Shown one piece after another: positions 35,405 to 43,793 of a DNA stretch of 64,000 nucleotides. The number at the start of each line of letters is the position of its first letter. The first letter of the stretch is position 1. The stretch comes from Natrarchaeobius halalkaliphilus (GTDB lineage Archaea > Halobacteriota > Halobacteria > Halobacteriales > Natrialbaceae), in assembly GCF_003841485.1 (NCBI RefSeq), contig NZ_REFY01000006.1, positions 167,333 to 231,332 on the forward strand. Reading direction: 5' to 3'. The notes beneath the pieces are model-generated. The model was not told where the DNA came from, did no database searches, and saw only the letters and a program-made list of their open reading frames with translations. The position numbers and the translations under genes are program-made.

Positions 35405-36016
35405 TCAGATATCGTCGTCACCGATCAGATCATCATCGTCGTCGTCCATCAACCCATCATCGTCATCATCCATCAGATCGTCATCGTCGTCATCCATCAA
35501 CCCATCATCGTCGTCCATCAACCCATCATCGTCATCATCCATCAGATCGTCATCGTCGTCATCCATCAACCCATCATCGTCGTCCATCAACCCATCATCG
35601 TCATCGTCGCCCATCAACCCGTCGTCATCATCCATCAACCCATCATCGTCGTCACCGATCAGATCGTCATCATCGCCCATCTCCGTCCGACGATCGGTTC
35701 CGCCGGCTGTATCGGTCGCTCCGGTATCCACGTCGGACCGTCCACCGGTCGTTCCGGCGCTGGAGCCGGTTCCCGAGAGGTCGGTCTCGAGCCGGATTTC
35801 GTCGTCGGTCACGCGAGCGACGGACTCTTCTTGAAGCGGGTAAGCGTCCTCAGCGGTCCCGCCCCACCCGAGTTTCGCCTTGATCGTGTCCGCGATTCCG
35901 GGATTCGGCTCGACGTGTGCGGTGCCGTGTTCGACCCCTGCAACGATTCCGACTTCCTCTCCGTCCGCGTTCACGACCGTCTTTCCGACGTCGTCGTCGG
36001 TGAATTGTGAAGCCAT
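35405..36016 (-). CDS. PRC-barrel protein with C-terminal poly-Asp repeat domain
   Basis: A 203-residue protein. Residues 1-77 match a PRC-barrel (FTDDDVGKTVVNADGEEVGIVAGVEHGTAHVEP), a small beta-barrel used in RNA processing, photosynthetic complexes and haloarchaeal signalling-like proteins. A Ser/Gly/Thr/Asp linker follows (about 78-111), then, from residue 110, about eleven units of D4-6 (often followed by G), then L and M or I, running to the C-terminus. The tail has a net charge below -50. It could bind Ca2+/Mg2+ or a basic protein; this is inference. It is monocistronic. Confidence 0.82.
   Translation of the reverse strand: MASQFTDDDVGKTVVNADGEEVGIVAGVEHGTAHVEPNPGIADTIKAKLGWGGTAEDAYPLQEESVARVTDDEIRLETDLSGTGSSAGTTGGRSDVDTGATDTAGGTDRRTEMGDDDDLIGDDDDGLMDDDDGLMGDDDDDGLMDDDDGLMDDDDDDLMDDDDDGLMDDDDGLMDDDDDDLMDDDDDGLMDDDDDDLIGDDDI
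35447..35584 (-). repeat. 69-bp perfect tandem repeat inside the Asp-rich domain
   Basis: Two full copies of a 69-base unit (35447-35515 and 35516-35584) plus a third partial copy from 35585. It encodes a 23-residue higher-order unit made of three Asp-Leu-Met blocks. Near-identical DNA suggests recent expansion by slippage or unequal recombination; the copy number may vary between strains. Confidence 0.85.
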
Positions 36017-36314
36017 TGCATTAAGCTACAGCACAAATGCGACCAAGACGGTGGTGCTTGCGGTGGCTTGCGGGATGGTGCCAGACCAGCACAAACCGCT
36101 TCCCGACGCGGACCGTACCCCGCCGACTCCGGAACATCGCTCAAAGAGGATCGGAGCGGTCGAACCGGACTCGAGCCGATCGTTCGACCGCCGAGTCGGG
36201 ACTGTCGCCGATCGATCACCGAACGATCGTCTCGGATTTCGCGCTCGCATTACTGCTCGACGCCGAACGCGGTTAGGTCTACTCTTTATGTGGGCCCTCG
36301 GTCGAGTATCGCGC
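36017..36314. other. Intergenic region upstream of the FAD oxidoreductase remnant
   Basis: No supported gene. ORFs here on both strands have arginine-rich, low-quality translations. CTCTTTATGT at about 36279-36288 could be a TATA element 27-36 bases before the ATG at 36315. Confidence 0.45.
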
Positions 36315-37075
36315 ATGCAGTCGTCCCCGCGAATCATCGTCGTCGGCGGCGGATTGGCCGGTCTCGTCACGGCGCGTCACCTGGCCGGTGGTGGCGTCGA
36401 CGTCACTCTGTACGAGCAGTGTGAGACCGTCGGCGGACGTGTTCGAACTCGCGAACGAAACGGGTACCTGTTCGATCGCGGTTTTCAGGTTCTGTTCACC
36501 GGCTACCCCGCCGTCCGTCGTGAACTCGATTTCGAGGGGCTCGAGCTTCGCCGGTTTACTCCGGGGGCGACGATCGCTCGGCCGGGCCGGCGGTCGACTC
36601 GAATCCGACCGATGGCAGGGGGTGTGTGACCCAGTACTACGGGTTGCCGGAACGTCAGGTACCCGAACTCGGAGCCCGTCTGCTCGTGAATGCGGACGAA
36701 ACGGGACCGAATCACGTCGTTCCCCACAGTGCGGTCGCACCGAGGTACGCGCCGGACGGTATGGCGTTGCTCAGTGCGACCTATCTCGGCACGAGAGCGC
36801 AAACGGACGCGGAACTGGCAACGGAAACGGTTCGGGCGCTCGAGTCGTGGTATCCCGAGCGGCGGTTCGACGACGTAGAGCGCCTTCACACCGATCGAAT
36901 CCCGTTCGCTCAGTTCGACCAGCCACCCGGTATTCACGACGAACTGCCGAACGTTCGTGCTCCCGACGGGTCGGTCTATCTCGCCGGCGAGTACACCCAG
37001 TGGTCGTCGATTCAGGGTGCGATGGAGAGCGGTCGAGTGGCGGCGAAGGCCGTTCTCGACGACCTCTCGGCGTAA
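36315..37075 (+). pseudogene. FAD-dependent amine oxidase/phytoene desaturase-like gene, internally deleted
   Basis: The first part (36315-36629, 104 codons) has an intact FAD-binding Rossmann start, RIIVVGGGLAGLVTARHLAGGG, followed by the second nucleotide motif LYEQCETVGGRVRTRERNGYLFDRGFQVLFTGYPAVRREL. It ends in a stop at 36627-36629. The second part lies in another frame (about 36610-37075): VTQYYGLPERQVPELG to GSVYLAGEYTQWSSIQGAMESGRVAAKAVL, the FAD-binding C-terminal motif. Intact relatives are about 420 residues, so roughly 170 central residues are missing. Both ends are well conserved, so the loss is recent. An active product is unlikely. Confidence 0.85.
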
Positions 37076-37115
37076 TCGAGCCGAGTCGTCGATCGCTCGT
37101 GGAGACGTTCGACTA

Positions 37116-37829
37116 TCACAGGAGATCGCGACACCGTCCCAGCGGTGGAAACCACAGGGTGTCCCCGTTCGAGTCGTCCCACACCGCCGGATGGAACGCG
37201 TCCGCGTCGGAGATCAGCGGCGACTGGAAGTCTCGAGATCGCATCCGGTTGATCGTCGCACCCGCTGCCGTCCGCGTGAACGCGGGGAGAACGAGTACGT
37301 CCGAGCCCTCGTGGGCGTTCGGGCCGTAGAGCGCGCAGGGAAGTTTACGTCCCTCGACGGATAGCGCTGGATGATCGTGACCGATGACGTATCGTTTCGC
37401 GTCTTCGTCCGGCGGTTCGTGGCCGTGACAGACCACCGTTTCGTCGTCCGCGAGCCGATACTCCCGCGTCGTCTCTCCGTGGAAGACGTCGGCCAGCATG
37501 GTGTCGTGGTTTCCGGGCGTGACGACGAGTGACGCGCCGGCGTCGTCGATCACGGACACGAGGGCGACCACGTCTCGCTCGACGCCCCGCGGAACGGTGT
37601 CAAAGGAGTGAAGCAGATCGCCGGCGACGACGACCGTCGATGGATCGGTTCGATCCAGAAGCGACGCCAGCCGATCACGGACGTCCCCACCGTCATCGAT
37701 CGGAGCGTCGATGCTCGAGGCGGCGGCTCGTCCGAGATGGATGTCTGCGACGATCAGCGAATCAGCGGTGGGGACGAAGACGGCACGTTCCTCGATCGAG
37801 AACGGGAGATCGACCGTCGCCACGGTCAC
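37116..37829 (-). CDS. Calcineurin-like metallophosphoesterase (COG1407 type)
   Basis: A 237-residue protein starting at a GTG that overlaps the artA stop by four bases (GTGA). All metal-binding motifs are present: VADIHLGR, VVAGDLLHS, VTPGNHD, CHGHEP and VIGHDHPALS (about 30 to 145). A manganese/iron-type dinuclear phosphoesterase of the ICC-like group; the substrate is not known. Translational coupling with archaeosortase A suggests a role near protein lipid modification or signalling, but this is only context. Confidence 0.88.
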   Translation of the reverse strand: MTVATVDLPFSIEERAVFVPTADSLIVADIHLGRAAASSIDAPIDDGGDVRDRLASLLDRTDPSTVVVAGDLLHSFDTVPRGVERDVVALVSVIDDAGASLVVTPGNHDTMLADVFHGETTREYRLADDETVVCHGHEPPDEDAKRYVIGHDHPALSVEGRKLPCALYGPNAHEGSDVLVLPAFTRTAAGATINRMRSRDFQSPLISDADAFHPAVWDDSNGDTLWFPPLGRCRDLL

Positions 37830-38839
37830 TGGTCCGTCTCCGAGCCGCCGTCGGCGCGCACCCCGTCGGTCGTCATCGCTTCGAAGAGATCGTACTCGTT
37901 TCCGGTCAGGACGAACAGAACCTCCTCCAGGGGCTCGAGTACTTCGGGAACGATCCTGACCACGAGGTACGTGATCGCTACGAGCGCGACGATCGAAAGC
38001 GATTGTGCGATGTAGTTGTGAGCGACGAGAAACGAGACTCGCTCGGGCTGGGCACCCGTATAGGTCGTCATGAACGAGACGAGCCAGTCCTGCTGGAACC
38101 AGCCCCAGGGTGATGCGAGGCCGATGAAGACGTTTCGGACGAGGTTGAGAAGCCAGATGACTCCGACGGCGAGTGCGATACCTGCGACTTTTCGTTTCAG
38201 GGGTGCTTTCACCGCAGCGATCAGGCCGGAGAAGATCGCCATGCTTCCGATTCCGGTACAGGCGAGGACGATGTACGTCGTTCGTCCGGTAACCGTCTCG
38301 TCGGGGTCGAAGTCGAAGCGACTCTGGTGGCCGTTTGCCCCCTCGTTGATTCCGGGGCTGTGGCCCAGTAGTTCCATTCCGACGTGTGTCTGGGCGGCGG
38401 TCGTCTCGATCAGCCACTGGCGGACGAACGGGATCATCTCCGCGGGGAGGTAGATCAACCCCATTATCGCGACGGCCTTCGAGAGCACGAAAAGCGACTC
38501 CCGTCCGGCATAGAGGAGGTAGCCGGCGTACGCACAGAGGGGTAACGCTGCCATCGAAAGGACCGTCTGGAGCGGGCTCTGGGCGTCGTAATAGTAGTAC
38601 GGCGCCATCGTCAGCCAGAAGACGCCGAAGACGAGCCAGGCACCCGACGCGATCAGCCGTGCAGGCTCGCGAACGTCACGCCACTGGAGAACGATTGCGA
38701 CGAAGAACGCGCCGATCGCGAGCCACGCGAGCGCGTCCGTCAACGACAGCCCCAGCGTGGCCGGGGCGAGCGCTGACGCCGTCGAGAACTCGAGAGCGAC
38801 GGACGGATCCACACCGGCCGTGGCTGGTGAGGGCGGCAT
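37826..38839 (-). CDS. artA: Archaeosortase A
   Basis: A 337-residue polytopic membrane cysteine transpeptidase with about eight helices. The catalytic residues of the family are visible: Cys194 in VLACTGIGS, Arg235 in NLVRNVFI and His274 in VAHNYI. ArtA processes PGF-CTERM proteins such as the S-layer glycoprotein, removing the C-terminal helix and allowing attachment of archaetidyl lipid. No PGF-CTERM gene lies nearby; targets are normally scattered. The downstream phosphoesterase gene overlaps by four bases. Confidence 0.95.
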   Translation of the reverse strand: MPPSPATAGVDPSVALEFSTASALAPATLGLSLTDALAWLAIGAFFVAIVLQWRDVREPARLIASGAWLVFGVFWLTMAPYYYYDAQSPLQTVLSMAALPLCAYAGYLLYAGRESLFVLSKAVAIMGLIYLPAEMIPFVRQWLIETTAAQTHVGMELLGHSPGINEGANGHQSRFDFDPDETVTGRTTYIVLACTGIGSMAIFSGLIAAVKAPLKRKVAGIALAVGVIWLLNLVRNVFIGLASPWGWFQQDWLVSFMTTYTGAQPERVSFLVAHNYIAQSLSIVALVAITYLVVRIVPEVLEPLEEVLFVLTGNEYDLFEAMTTDGVRADGGSETDQ

Positions 38840-38922
38840 AGTCAGACTAACGGATGGACTCTCTGGCTATCAACTTGACGACTCGGTCCGTTTCCGACGG
38901 ACGGGACCGATTCCCGGTCGTC

Positions 38923-40071
38923 CTAGAGATATCCTTCGGCGACCAGCCGCTCGATTCCCTCCTCGAGTCGCTCTTCGCTCGCGGCATACGAGATTCGCGC
39001 GTAGCCGGGCGTGCCGAAGGCGCTTCCGGGAACCGTCGCGACGTGAGCGTCCTCGATGGCACCCTCACACCAGGCCTGATCGTCGTCCCCGACGGGGAGC
39101 ATCATGTAGAACGCGCCGTCGGGAACGGCGACGTCGACGCCGTGGTCCGCGAGCAGGTCGACGACCAGGTCGCGGCGTCCCTCGAAGGCCTCGACCATCT
39201 CGGCGACGGCCTCGTCGGTGTTCTCGAGCGCCTCGATCCCGGCGTGCTGGACGAAGTTCACGGCAGAAGAGACCGAGTGGCTGTGGAGTTTGCCGGCCTG
39301 GTCGATCAGCTCCGATGGGCCGGCGAAGTAACCGAGTCGCCAGCCGGTCATCGAGTAGGCCTTCGAGAAGCCGTTGACCGTCACCGTTCGGTCGGCCATC
39401 CCGTCGAGCGTTCCCAGACTCGTCGGTTCGACGCCGTAGGTGATCTCCTTGTAGATCTCGTCGGAGATGACGGTGACGTCGTGTTCGACCGCCAGATCGC
39501 GGACGCCCTCTAGCGCGGCGTCGGAGTAGACGGCACCCGTCGGGTTCGACGGCGAGTTGACGATCAACAGCTCGGTATCGGCGGAGACGGCTTCTTCGAG
39601 TTCGTCTCTGGCCGGCTCGAGCTGGAAGTCGTGCGGCGAGAGGTCGACGCGGGAAAGCGAGCCGCCGGCCATCTTCACCATCGCCTCGTAGGAGACCCAC
39701 GCCGGGTCCAGCAAGACGACCTCGTCGCCGTCCTGGACGAGCGAGCTGACGATCTCGTAGAGCGCTTGCTTCGCGCCGGGCGTGACGATGATCTCGTCGG
39801 TGCCGCGGTCGAGGCCGTCGTCGGCCAGCTTCTCCGAGATCGCTTCGCGCAACGCGAGGATCCCCGCGGAGGTCGTGTAGCCGGTGTGGCCTGCGTCCAT
39901 CGCCTCCTGGCCGGCGTCGACGATATTCCGAGGCGTCGGGAAGTCCGGTTCGCCGACGGAGAGGTCGACGACGTCCGCGCCGTCGGCCTCGAGTTCGGTC
40001 GCGAGCGCGGAGATCGCGAGGGTTGCGGACGGTTCGACTCGGGTTACGCGGTCGGTGAATTCCATCGTCAT
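38923..40071 (-). CDS. PLP-dependent aminotransferase, aspartate type (class I)
   Basis: A 382-residue fold-type I enzyme. The substrate arginine region is at the end (YARISYAASEERLEEG), Asn in NSPSNPTGAVY contacts PLP, the Asp of ISDEIYKEI is present, and Lys in VNGFSKAYSMTGWRLGYFAG forms the Schiff base (about 231-250). Closest in type to archaeal aspartate aminotransferases, but substrate range varies. The ATG overlaps the ribH stop by four bases (ATGA), so it is co-transcribed with lumazine synthase. Confidence 0.92.
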   Translation of the reverse strand: MTMEFTDRVTRVEPSATLAISALATELEADGADVVDLSVGEPDFPTPRNIVDAGQEAMDAGHTGYTTSAGILALREAISEKLADDGLDRGTDEIIVTPGAKQALYEIVSSLVQDGDEVVLLDPAWVSYEAMVKMAGGSLSRVDLSPHDFQLEPARDELEEAVSADTELLIVNSPSNPTGAVYSDAALEGVRDLAVEHDVTVISDEIYKEITYGVEPTSLGTLDGMADRTVTVNGFSKAYSMTGWRLGYFAGPSELIDQAGKLHSHSVSSAVNFVQHAGIEALENTDEAVAEMVEAFEGRRDLVVDLLADHGVDVAVPDGAFYMMLPVGDDDQAWCEGAIEDAHVATVPGSAFGTPGYARISYAASEERLEEGIERLVAEGYL

Positions 40072-40493
40072 TGGTTGTCTTCGCTGGGTTCTGGAAGTTC
40101 CGAAACGAGATCGAGCGCGCCGTCGACGGCTTTCGCCGCGTTTTCGACGCGTTCGCGCGCCTCTGCTGCTGACATTCCGGGACCCGTTACACCCAGGGTA
40201 ACGGGAGTATCACGCTCGAGGCTGACGTCGGAGAGCCGCTGTGCGGTCGCATCGGAGATCACCTGATCGTGATCGGTGTCGCCGGTGATGACGCTCCCGA
40301 GAACGACGACCGCGTCGACGGTCTCGAGTCGGGCGAGTCGGTCCGCCGCGAGGGGGGCGTCGTAGACGCCCGGAACGCGGACCGTCTCGGACACCGACGC
40401 TCCCGCGGCGTGTGCCGTCTCGAGGGCCTCATCTTCCATCTGCTCGGTGATCGGCCGATTGAACTCCGCAACTACCAGTCCGAGCGTGGTCAT
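40068..40493 (-). CDS. ribH: 6,7-dimethyl-8-ribityllumazine synthase
   Basis: A 141-residue protein of the archaeal RibH length. Motifs: LVVAEFNRPITEQMEDEALE with substrate-binding Phe/Asn, VRVPGVYDAPLA, VVLGSVITGDTDHDQVISDA with the catalytic His region, and PVTLGVTGPGM. It condenses 3,4-dihydroxybutanone phosphate with the pyrimidine precursor of riboflavin. Operon: ribH then aminotransferase. A large palindrome lies just upstream between ribH and the divergent purK. Confidence 0.95.
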   Translation of the reverse strand: MTTLGLVVAEFNRPITEQMEDEALETAHAAGASVSETVRVPGVYDAPLAADRLARLETVDAVVVLGSVITGDTDHDQVISDATAQRLSDVSLERDTPVTLGVTGPGMSAAEARERVENAAKAVDGALDLVSELPEPSEDNQ

Positions 40494-40553
40494 ACGGGAG
40501 GCGTGGTGTGGGCCGGTAAAAGAGCTACCGTTCTCCCGTCGGAGCGGGGTGTG

Positions 40554-40635
40554 ATACGGATTACTGTAACGATTTACCGGCGCACCCGCCGCCCGGGTCG
40601 CGGGTGCGCCGGCAATGATTTACAGTAATCCGTAT
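40554..40635. repeat. 82-bp palindrome between ribH and purK
   Basis: The outer arms are perfect over 16 bases (40554-40569 with 40620-40635), and an inner pair is perfect over 13 bases (40577-40589 with 40600-40612) around a ten-base centre. The half-site ends TTACTGTAA, itself nearly symmetric. The element sits between divergent promoters, about 60 bases from each start, so it is placed for an operator pair or a short mobile palindrome, not a terminator. Confidence 0.85.
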
Positions 40636-40663
40636 GGCCGCCCACTGTCGTCGGTTTTGGGAA

Positions 40664-40671
40664 TCCTTAAG
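40664..40671 (+). promoter_or_regulatory. TATA box of purKE
   Basis: TCCTTAAG at 40664-40671, 26-33 bases before the purK ATG at 40697 and about 30 bases after the right arm of the palindrome. The position supports the ATG at 40697. Confidence 0.6.
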
Positions 40672-40696
40672 CGCGGACACGGACAACCGCCCCGCA

Positions 40697-41860
40697 ATGA
40701 CCACGCTCGAGACGCCGGGATCGACCGTCGGTGTCGTCGGTGGGGGACAGCTCGGTCGAATGCTCGCGGAGGCTGCGTCGCCACTCGGCGTCGAGATCGT
40801 CGTTCTGGATCCGACGCCGGACTGTCCGGCGGCGACGGTCGCCCGCGACCAGATCGTCGCCGACTTCGACGATGGGGGGGGAATTCGACAGCTCGCAGAC
40901 CGATCCGACGTCCTCACGTTCGAGATCGAACTGGCCGACCAGACCGCCCTCGAGCAGATCGGTGAGGAGACCGGGACGCCGGTGCACCCGAAGCCGTCGA
41001 CGCTCGAGACCATCCACGACAAGCTCGTTCAAAAGCGCGAACTCGCTGACGCCGCCATTCCGGTTCCACCGTTTCGGGCGGTCGAGGACGCCGAAGACAT
41101 CCGCGACGCCATCGACGACTACGGCGCACCGGTGATGCTCAAGGCTCGCACGGGCGGCTACGACGGCCGCGGCAACGTTCCCGTCGAGTCGAAAGCCGAC
41201 GCCGACGCGGCCCTCGAGTCGATTGCGGGCCCCGCGATGGTCGAGTCGTTCGTCGAGTTCGAGCGCGAGGTGTCCGTCATCGCGGTGAAAGGAGACGGCG
41301 AAGTCGCGACGTTCCCGCTGGGTGAAAACGTTCACGTCGACGAGATACTGCGAGAGACGATCGTTCCCGCGCGCTCGAGTGAAACCGCGACTGAGCGTGC
41401 CTACGAGGTCGCTCGCGACGTCCTCTCCGCGATGGACGGCCGCGGCGTCTACGGTATCGAACTCTTCGAAACGCCGGACGGGGAGATCCTGCTCAACGAG
41501 ATCGCTCCCCGACCGCACAACTCGGGTCACTGGACGATCGAAGGAGCGCAGAGCTCGCAGTTCGAACAGCACGTTCGGGCCGTCCTCGGCTGGCCGCTCG
41601 GTTCGACCGAACTCCGCTCGCCGACGGCGCTTGCGAACCTTCTGGCGGACGTCGAGGAGAGCCGAGACGCACAGCTTCGAAACGTCGATCGCGTTCTCGA
41701 GACGCCTGGTGCGAACCTCCACTGGTACGGCAAACGGGAGGCGCGACCGGGCCGGAAGATGGGCCACGTGACCGTGTCGGGTCGCGACGAGGGCGCGACC
41801 GTCGAGGCGTTGCTCGAGACCGCACGCGAACTCGAGCGCGCGGTGACGTTTCGGTCGTAA
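40697..41860 (+). CDS. purK: 5-(carboxyamino)imidazole ribonucleotide synthase
   Basis: A 387-residue ATP-grasp enzyme, the ATP- and bicarbonate-dependent step from AIR to N5-CAIR in purine synthesis. N-terminal VGVVGGGQLGRMLAEAA is the PurK nucleotide-type motif; KARTGGYDGRGN (central ATP-grasp loop) and LNEIAPRPHNSGHWTIEGA (metal-binding, about 270-290) are the family signatures. The start at 40697 follows a TATA box. purE lies 57 bases downstream on the same strand. Confidence 0.96.
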   Translation: MTTLETPGSTVGVVGGGQLGRMLAEAASPLGVEIVVLDPTPDCPAATVARDQIVADFDDGGGIRQLADRSDVLTFEIELADQTALEQIGEETGTPVHPKPSTLETIHDKLVQKRELADAAIPVPPFRAVEDAEDIRDAIDDYGAPVMLKARTGGYDGRGNVPVESKADADAALESIAGPAMVESFVEFEREVSVIAVKGDGEVATFPLGENVHVDEILRETIVPARSSETATERAYEVARDVLSAMDGRGVYGIELFETPDGEILLNEIAPRPHNSGHWTIEGAQSSQFEQHVRAVLGWPLGSTELRSPTALANLLADVEESRDAQLRNVDRVLETPGANLHWYGKREARPGRKMGHVTVSGRDEGATVEALLETARELERAVTFRS

Positions 41861-41917
41861 CGCCCTCGAGAGCGTTTACCGCGAATTAAAGTCGGCCGCC
41901 CGACCATCACCACACAC

Positions 41918-42556
41918 ATGAGCGACAGCGTCCGCGACCTGATCGATCGGTTGCACCGTGAGGCCGACCAGGACCGTCCACCAGCGGAGACGCCCGACGT
42001 GGGAATCGTCATGGGAAGTGACTCGGATCTCGAGACGATGATGACCGGCGGAACGCGTCCCGGTGCGTACGATGCGTTCGTCGACGAACTCGACTTTGCA
42101 GAGCAAACGGCGTTCGACGCTCCGCCCGAAGAACGGTTTACCTTCGAGACGTACGTCACGTCCGCTCACCGGACGCCCGACCTGATGACGGCCTACGCCG
42201 AGACGGCAGAAGACCGGGGTCTCGAGGTCATCATCGCCGGGGCCGGCGGAAAATCCGCCGATCTGCCGAACATGACGGCGTCGATCGCGTACCCGCTGCC
42301 GGTCATCGGCGTCCCGGTTCAGGAGAAGTCAGTCGACAGCGTCATCGGAATGCCGGCCGGCGCGCCGCTCGTCGCGGTCGACGCGGGCAAGTCGTTCAAC
42401 GCTGCACTCTCCGCGGCACAGATCCTCGCCCGGAGTCACGATGCGGTTCGGGACCGGTTGATCTCGTATCATGACCGGCTTCGCGAGGGCGTCGGTGACG
42501 TCTCGCGAGAACTCCACGACGGCGGGATCACTTCGTTTCGAGACCGTGATGGATAA
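41918..42556 (+). CDS. purE: N5-carboxyaminoimidazole ribonucleotide mutase
   Basis: A 212-residue protein converting N5-CAIR to CAIR. GIVMGSDSDLE holds the substrate-binding GSDSD, TSAHRTPDLM the catalytic His region, and IAGAGGKSADLPNMTAS the nucleotide-binding loop. It is longer than the usual 160-170 residues: there is an N-terminal extension of about 28 residues and an insertion of about 30 residues (TGGTRPGAYDAF to APPEE) between the first strand and the SAHRTP motif, which I believe is a haloarchaeal feature. It follows purK in an operon. Confidence 0.95.
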   Translation: MSDSVRDLIDRLHREADQDRPPAETPDVGIVMGSDSDLETMMTGGTRPGAYDAFVDELDFAEQTAFDAPPEERFTFETYVTSAHRTPDLMTAYAETAEDRGLEVIIAGAGGKSADLPNMTASIAYPLPVIGVPVQEKSVDSVIGMPAGAPLVAVDAGKSFNAALSAAQILARSHDAVRDRLISYHDRLREGVGDVSRELHDGGITSFRDRDG

Positions 42557-42634
42557 GCGTTCGATCTTGTAAATCGGCTAATACGGCGGTGAAACGCGTC
42601 TGGGACGGTTTTGAGCAGGAAATCTAACAATCAA

Positions 42635-42642
42635 CCCTTATG
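42635..42642 (+). promoter_or_regulatory. TATA box of the complex I operon
   Basis: CCCTTATG at 42635-42642 lies about 34-41 bases before the ATG at 42676. An alternative nuoA ATG at 42640 would overlap this element, supporting the downstream start. Confidence 0.5.
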
Positions 42643-42675
42643 TGGGTGGGGTTTCAACTCCCGAACGTTACCGAG

Positions 42676-43089
42676 ATGAACGACTGGATAGCTATTGGGG
42701 CACTCGCGTTCGTGGGGTTGTTGATACCGCTCGGTATGATGGCGGTATCGTATCTCCTGCGGCCGAGCGTTCCGGAAACGAGCAAACGTGCCACCTACGA
42801 GAGTGGCGAGATTCCGACCGGCGGAACGCGCATCCGATTCAACATCCAGTATTACATGGTTGCGCTTCTGTTCGTCATCTTCGATATCGAGACCGTCCTG
42901 TTGTTCCCGTGGGCGGTCGTGTATCTGGATGCCATCGAGTCGGATGCCGTCACGCTGCTCGAGATTCTCGGCCCGATGGTCGCGTTCGTCGTCATCCTGC
43001 TCGTCGGACTCGCGTGGGCGTGGCGAAACGGCGCGGTACAGTGGGCAGAGACACCTCGGCAGGTGGAAACCGACGGTAATCGACCATGA
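42676..43089 (+). CDS. nuoA: NADH-quinone oxidoreductase (complex I-like) subunit A
   Basis: A 137-residue protein with three helices. Diagnostic motif KRATYESGEIPTGGTRIRFNIQYYMVALLFVIFDIETVLLFPWA. The start MNDWIAIGALAF (42676) is the family start and leaves room for the upstream TATA element. First gene of the eleven-gene operon; it overlaps nuoB by four bases. The membrane subunit forms part of the quinone site region. Confidence 0.93.
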   Translation: MNDWIAIGALAFVGLLIPLGMMAVSYLLRPSVPETSKRATYESGEIPTGGTRIRFNIQYYMVALLFVIFDIETVLLFPWAVVYLDAIESDAVTLLEILGPMVAFVVILLVGLAWAWRNGAVQWAETPRQVETDGNRP

Positions 43090-43793
43090 GTAGCGACGAA
43101 CCACGGCAAACGATCCACGATAGCACCGCACCGTCGACGGACACTCGAGACGCCCGGATCGGAGACGGTCTCGACGATCGATTCAACTCGAAGCTTCGAG
43201 AGGCCTTCGGCACGTCGCCGTTCATCCTGACGAAGTTCGACGAATTCATGAACTGGGTTCGGGGAAACTCGATGTTCATGCTGCAGTTCGGAATCGCTTG
43301 CTGTAGCATCGAGATGATTCACACGTACGCGATCAAACACGATGTCGACCGATACGGAGCCGGGGTTCCCCGTGCATCTCCTCGCCAGGCCGACGTCATG
43401 ATCGTCCCCGGAACGATCGTCTCGAAGTTCGGCCCGCGAATGAAACGCGTCTACGACCAGATGCCCGAGCCCAAGTTCGTCGTCGGCATGGGCTCGTGTA
43501 CGATCTCCGGTGGTCCATTCCAGGAGGGGTACAACGTGGTCAAAGGCGCAGAGGAGATCATCCCGATCGATATTCACGTCCCGGGCTGTCCCCCCCGTCC
43601 CGAGGCGCTGATCTACGGAATCTTGAAACTGCAAGAACGGATCAAGAACGGCGAGTCCTCGCCGGTCGTCGTCAAACCGTACGAACTCGAGGAGTTCGGA
43701 GACCTTCCGGAGGACGAACTGGTACGGAAGCTAGCGAGCGAAATCGACGAAGACGACCTCGTTATGCGCTACAACTGGGCTGATTCACCATGA
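43086..43793 (+). CDS. nuoB: Complex I-like subunit B
   Basis: A 235-residue peripheral subunit carrying the [4Fe-4S] cluster N2. The four ligands are visible: the Cys-Cys pair in GIACCSIEM (about 75-76), Cys in GSCTISGG (about 140) and Cys in VPGCPPRPEA (about 170). It has an N-terminal haloarchaeal extension (about 1-50) and an acidic C-terminal end. It overlaps nuoA and nuoCD by four bases each. Confidence 0.96.
   Translation: MSSDEPRQTIHDSTAPSTDTRDARIGDGLDDRFNSKLREAFGTSPFILTKFDEFMNWVRGNSMFMLQFGIACCSIEMIHTYAIKHDVDRYGAGVPRASPRQADVMIVPGTIVSKFGPRMKRVYDQMPEPKFVVGMGSCTISGGPFQEGYNVVKGAEEIIPIDIHVPGCPPRPEALIYGILKLQERIKNGESSPVVVKPYELEEFGDLPEDELVRKLASEIDEDDLVMRYNWADSP

Noticed and set aside
35408..35690. 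CRISPR-like appearance of regularly spaced repeats
   Set aside because: The repeats are in frame, have no unique spacers and encode an Asp-Leu-Met repeat. They are coding tandem repeats.
37830..38417. Upstream extension of the phosphoesterase frame to 433 residues
   Set aside because: The extra 196 residues are Arg-rich antisense-type sequence fully inside artA. The GTG overlap at 37829 is the natural start.
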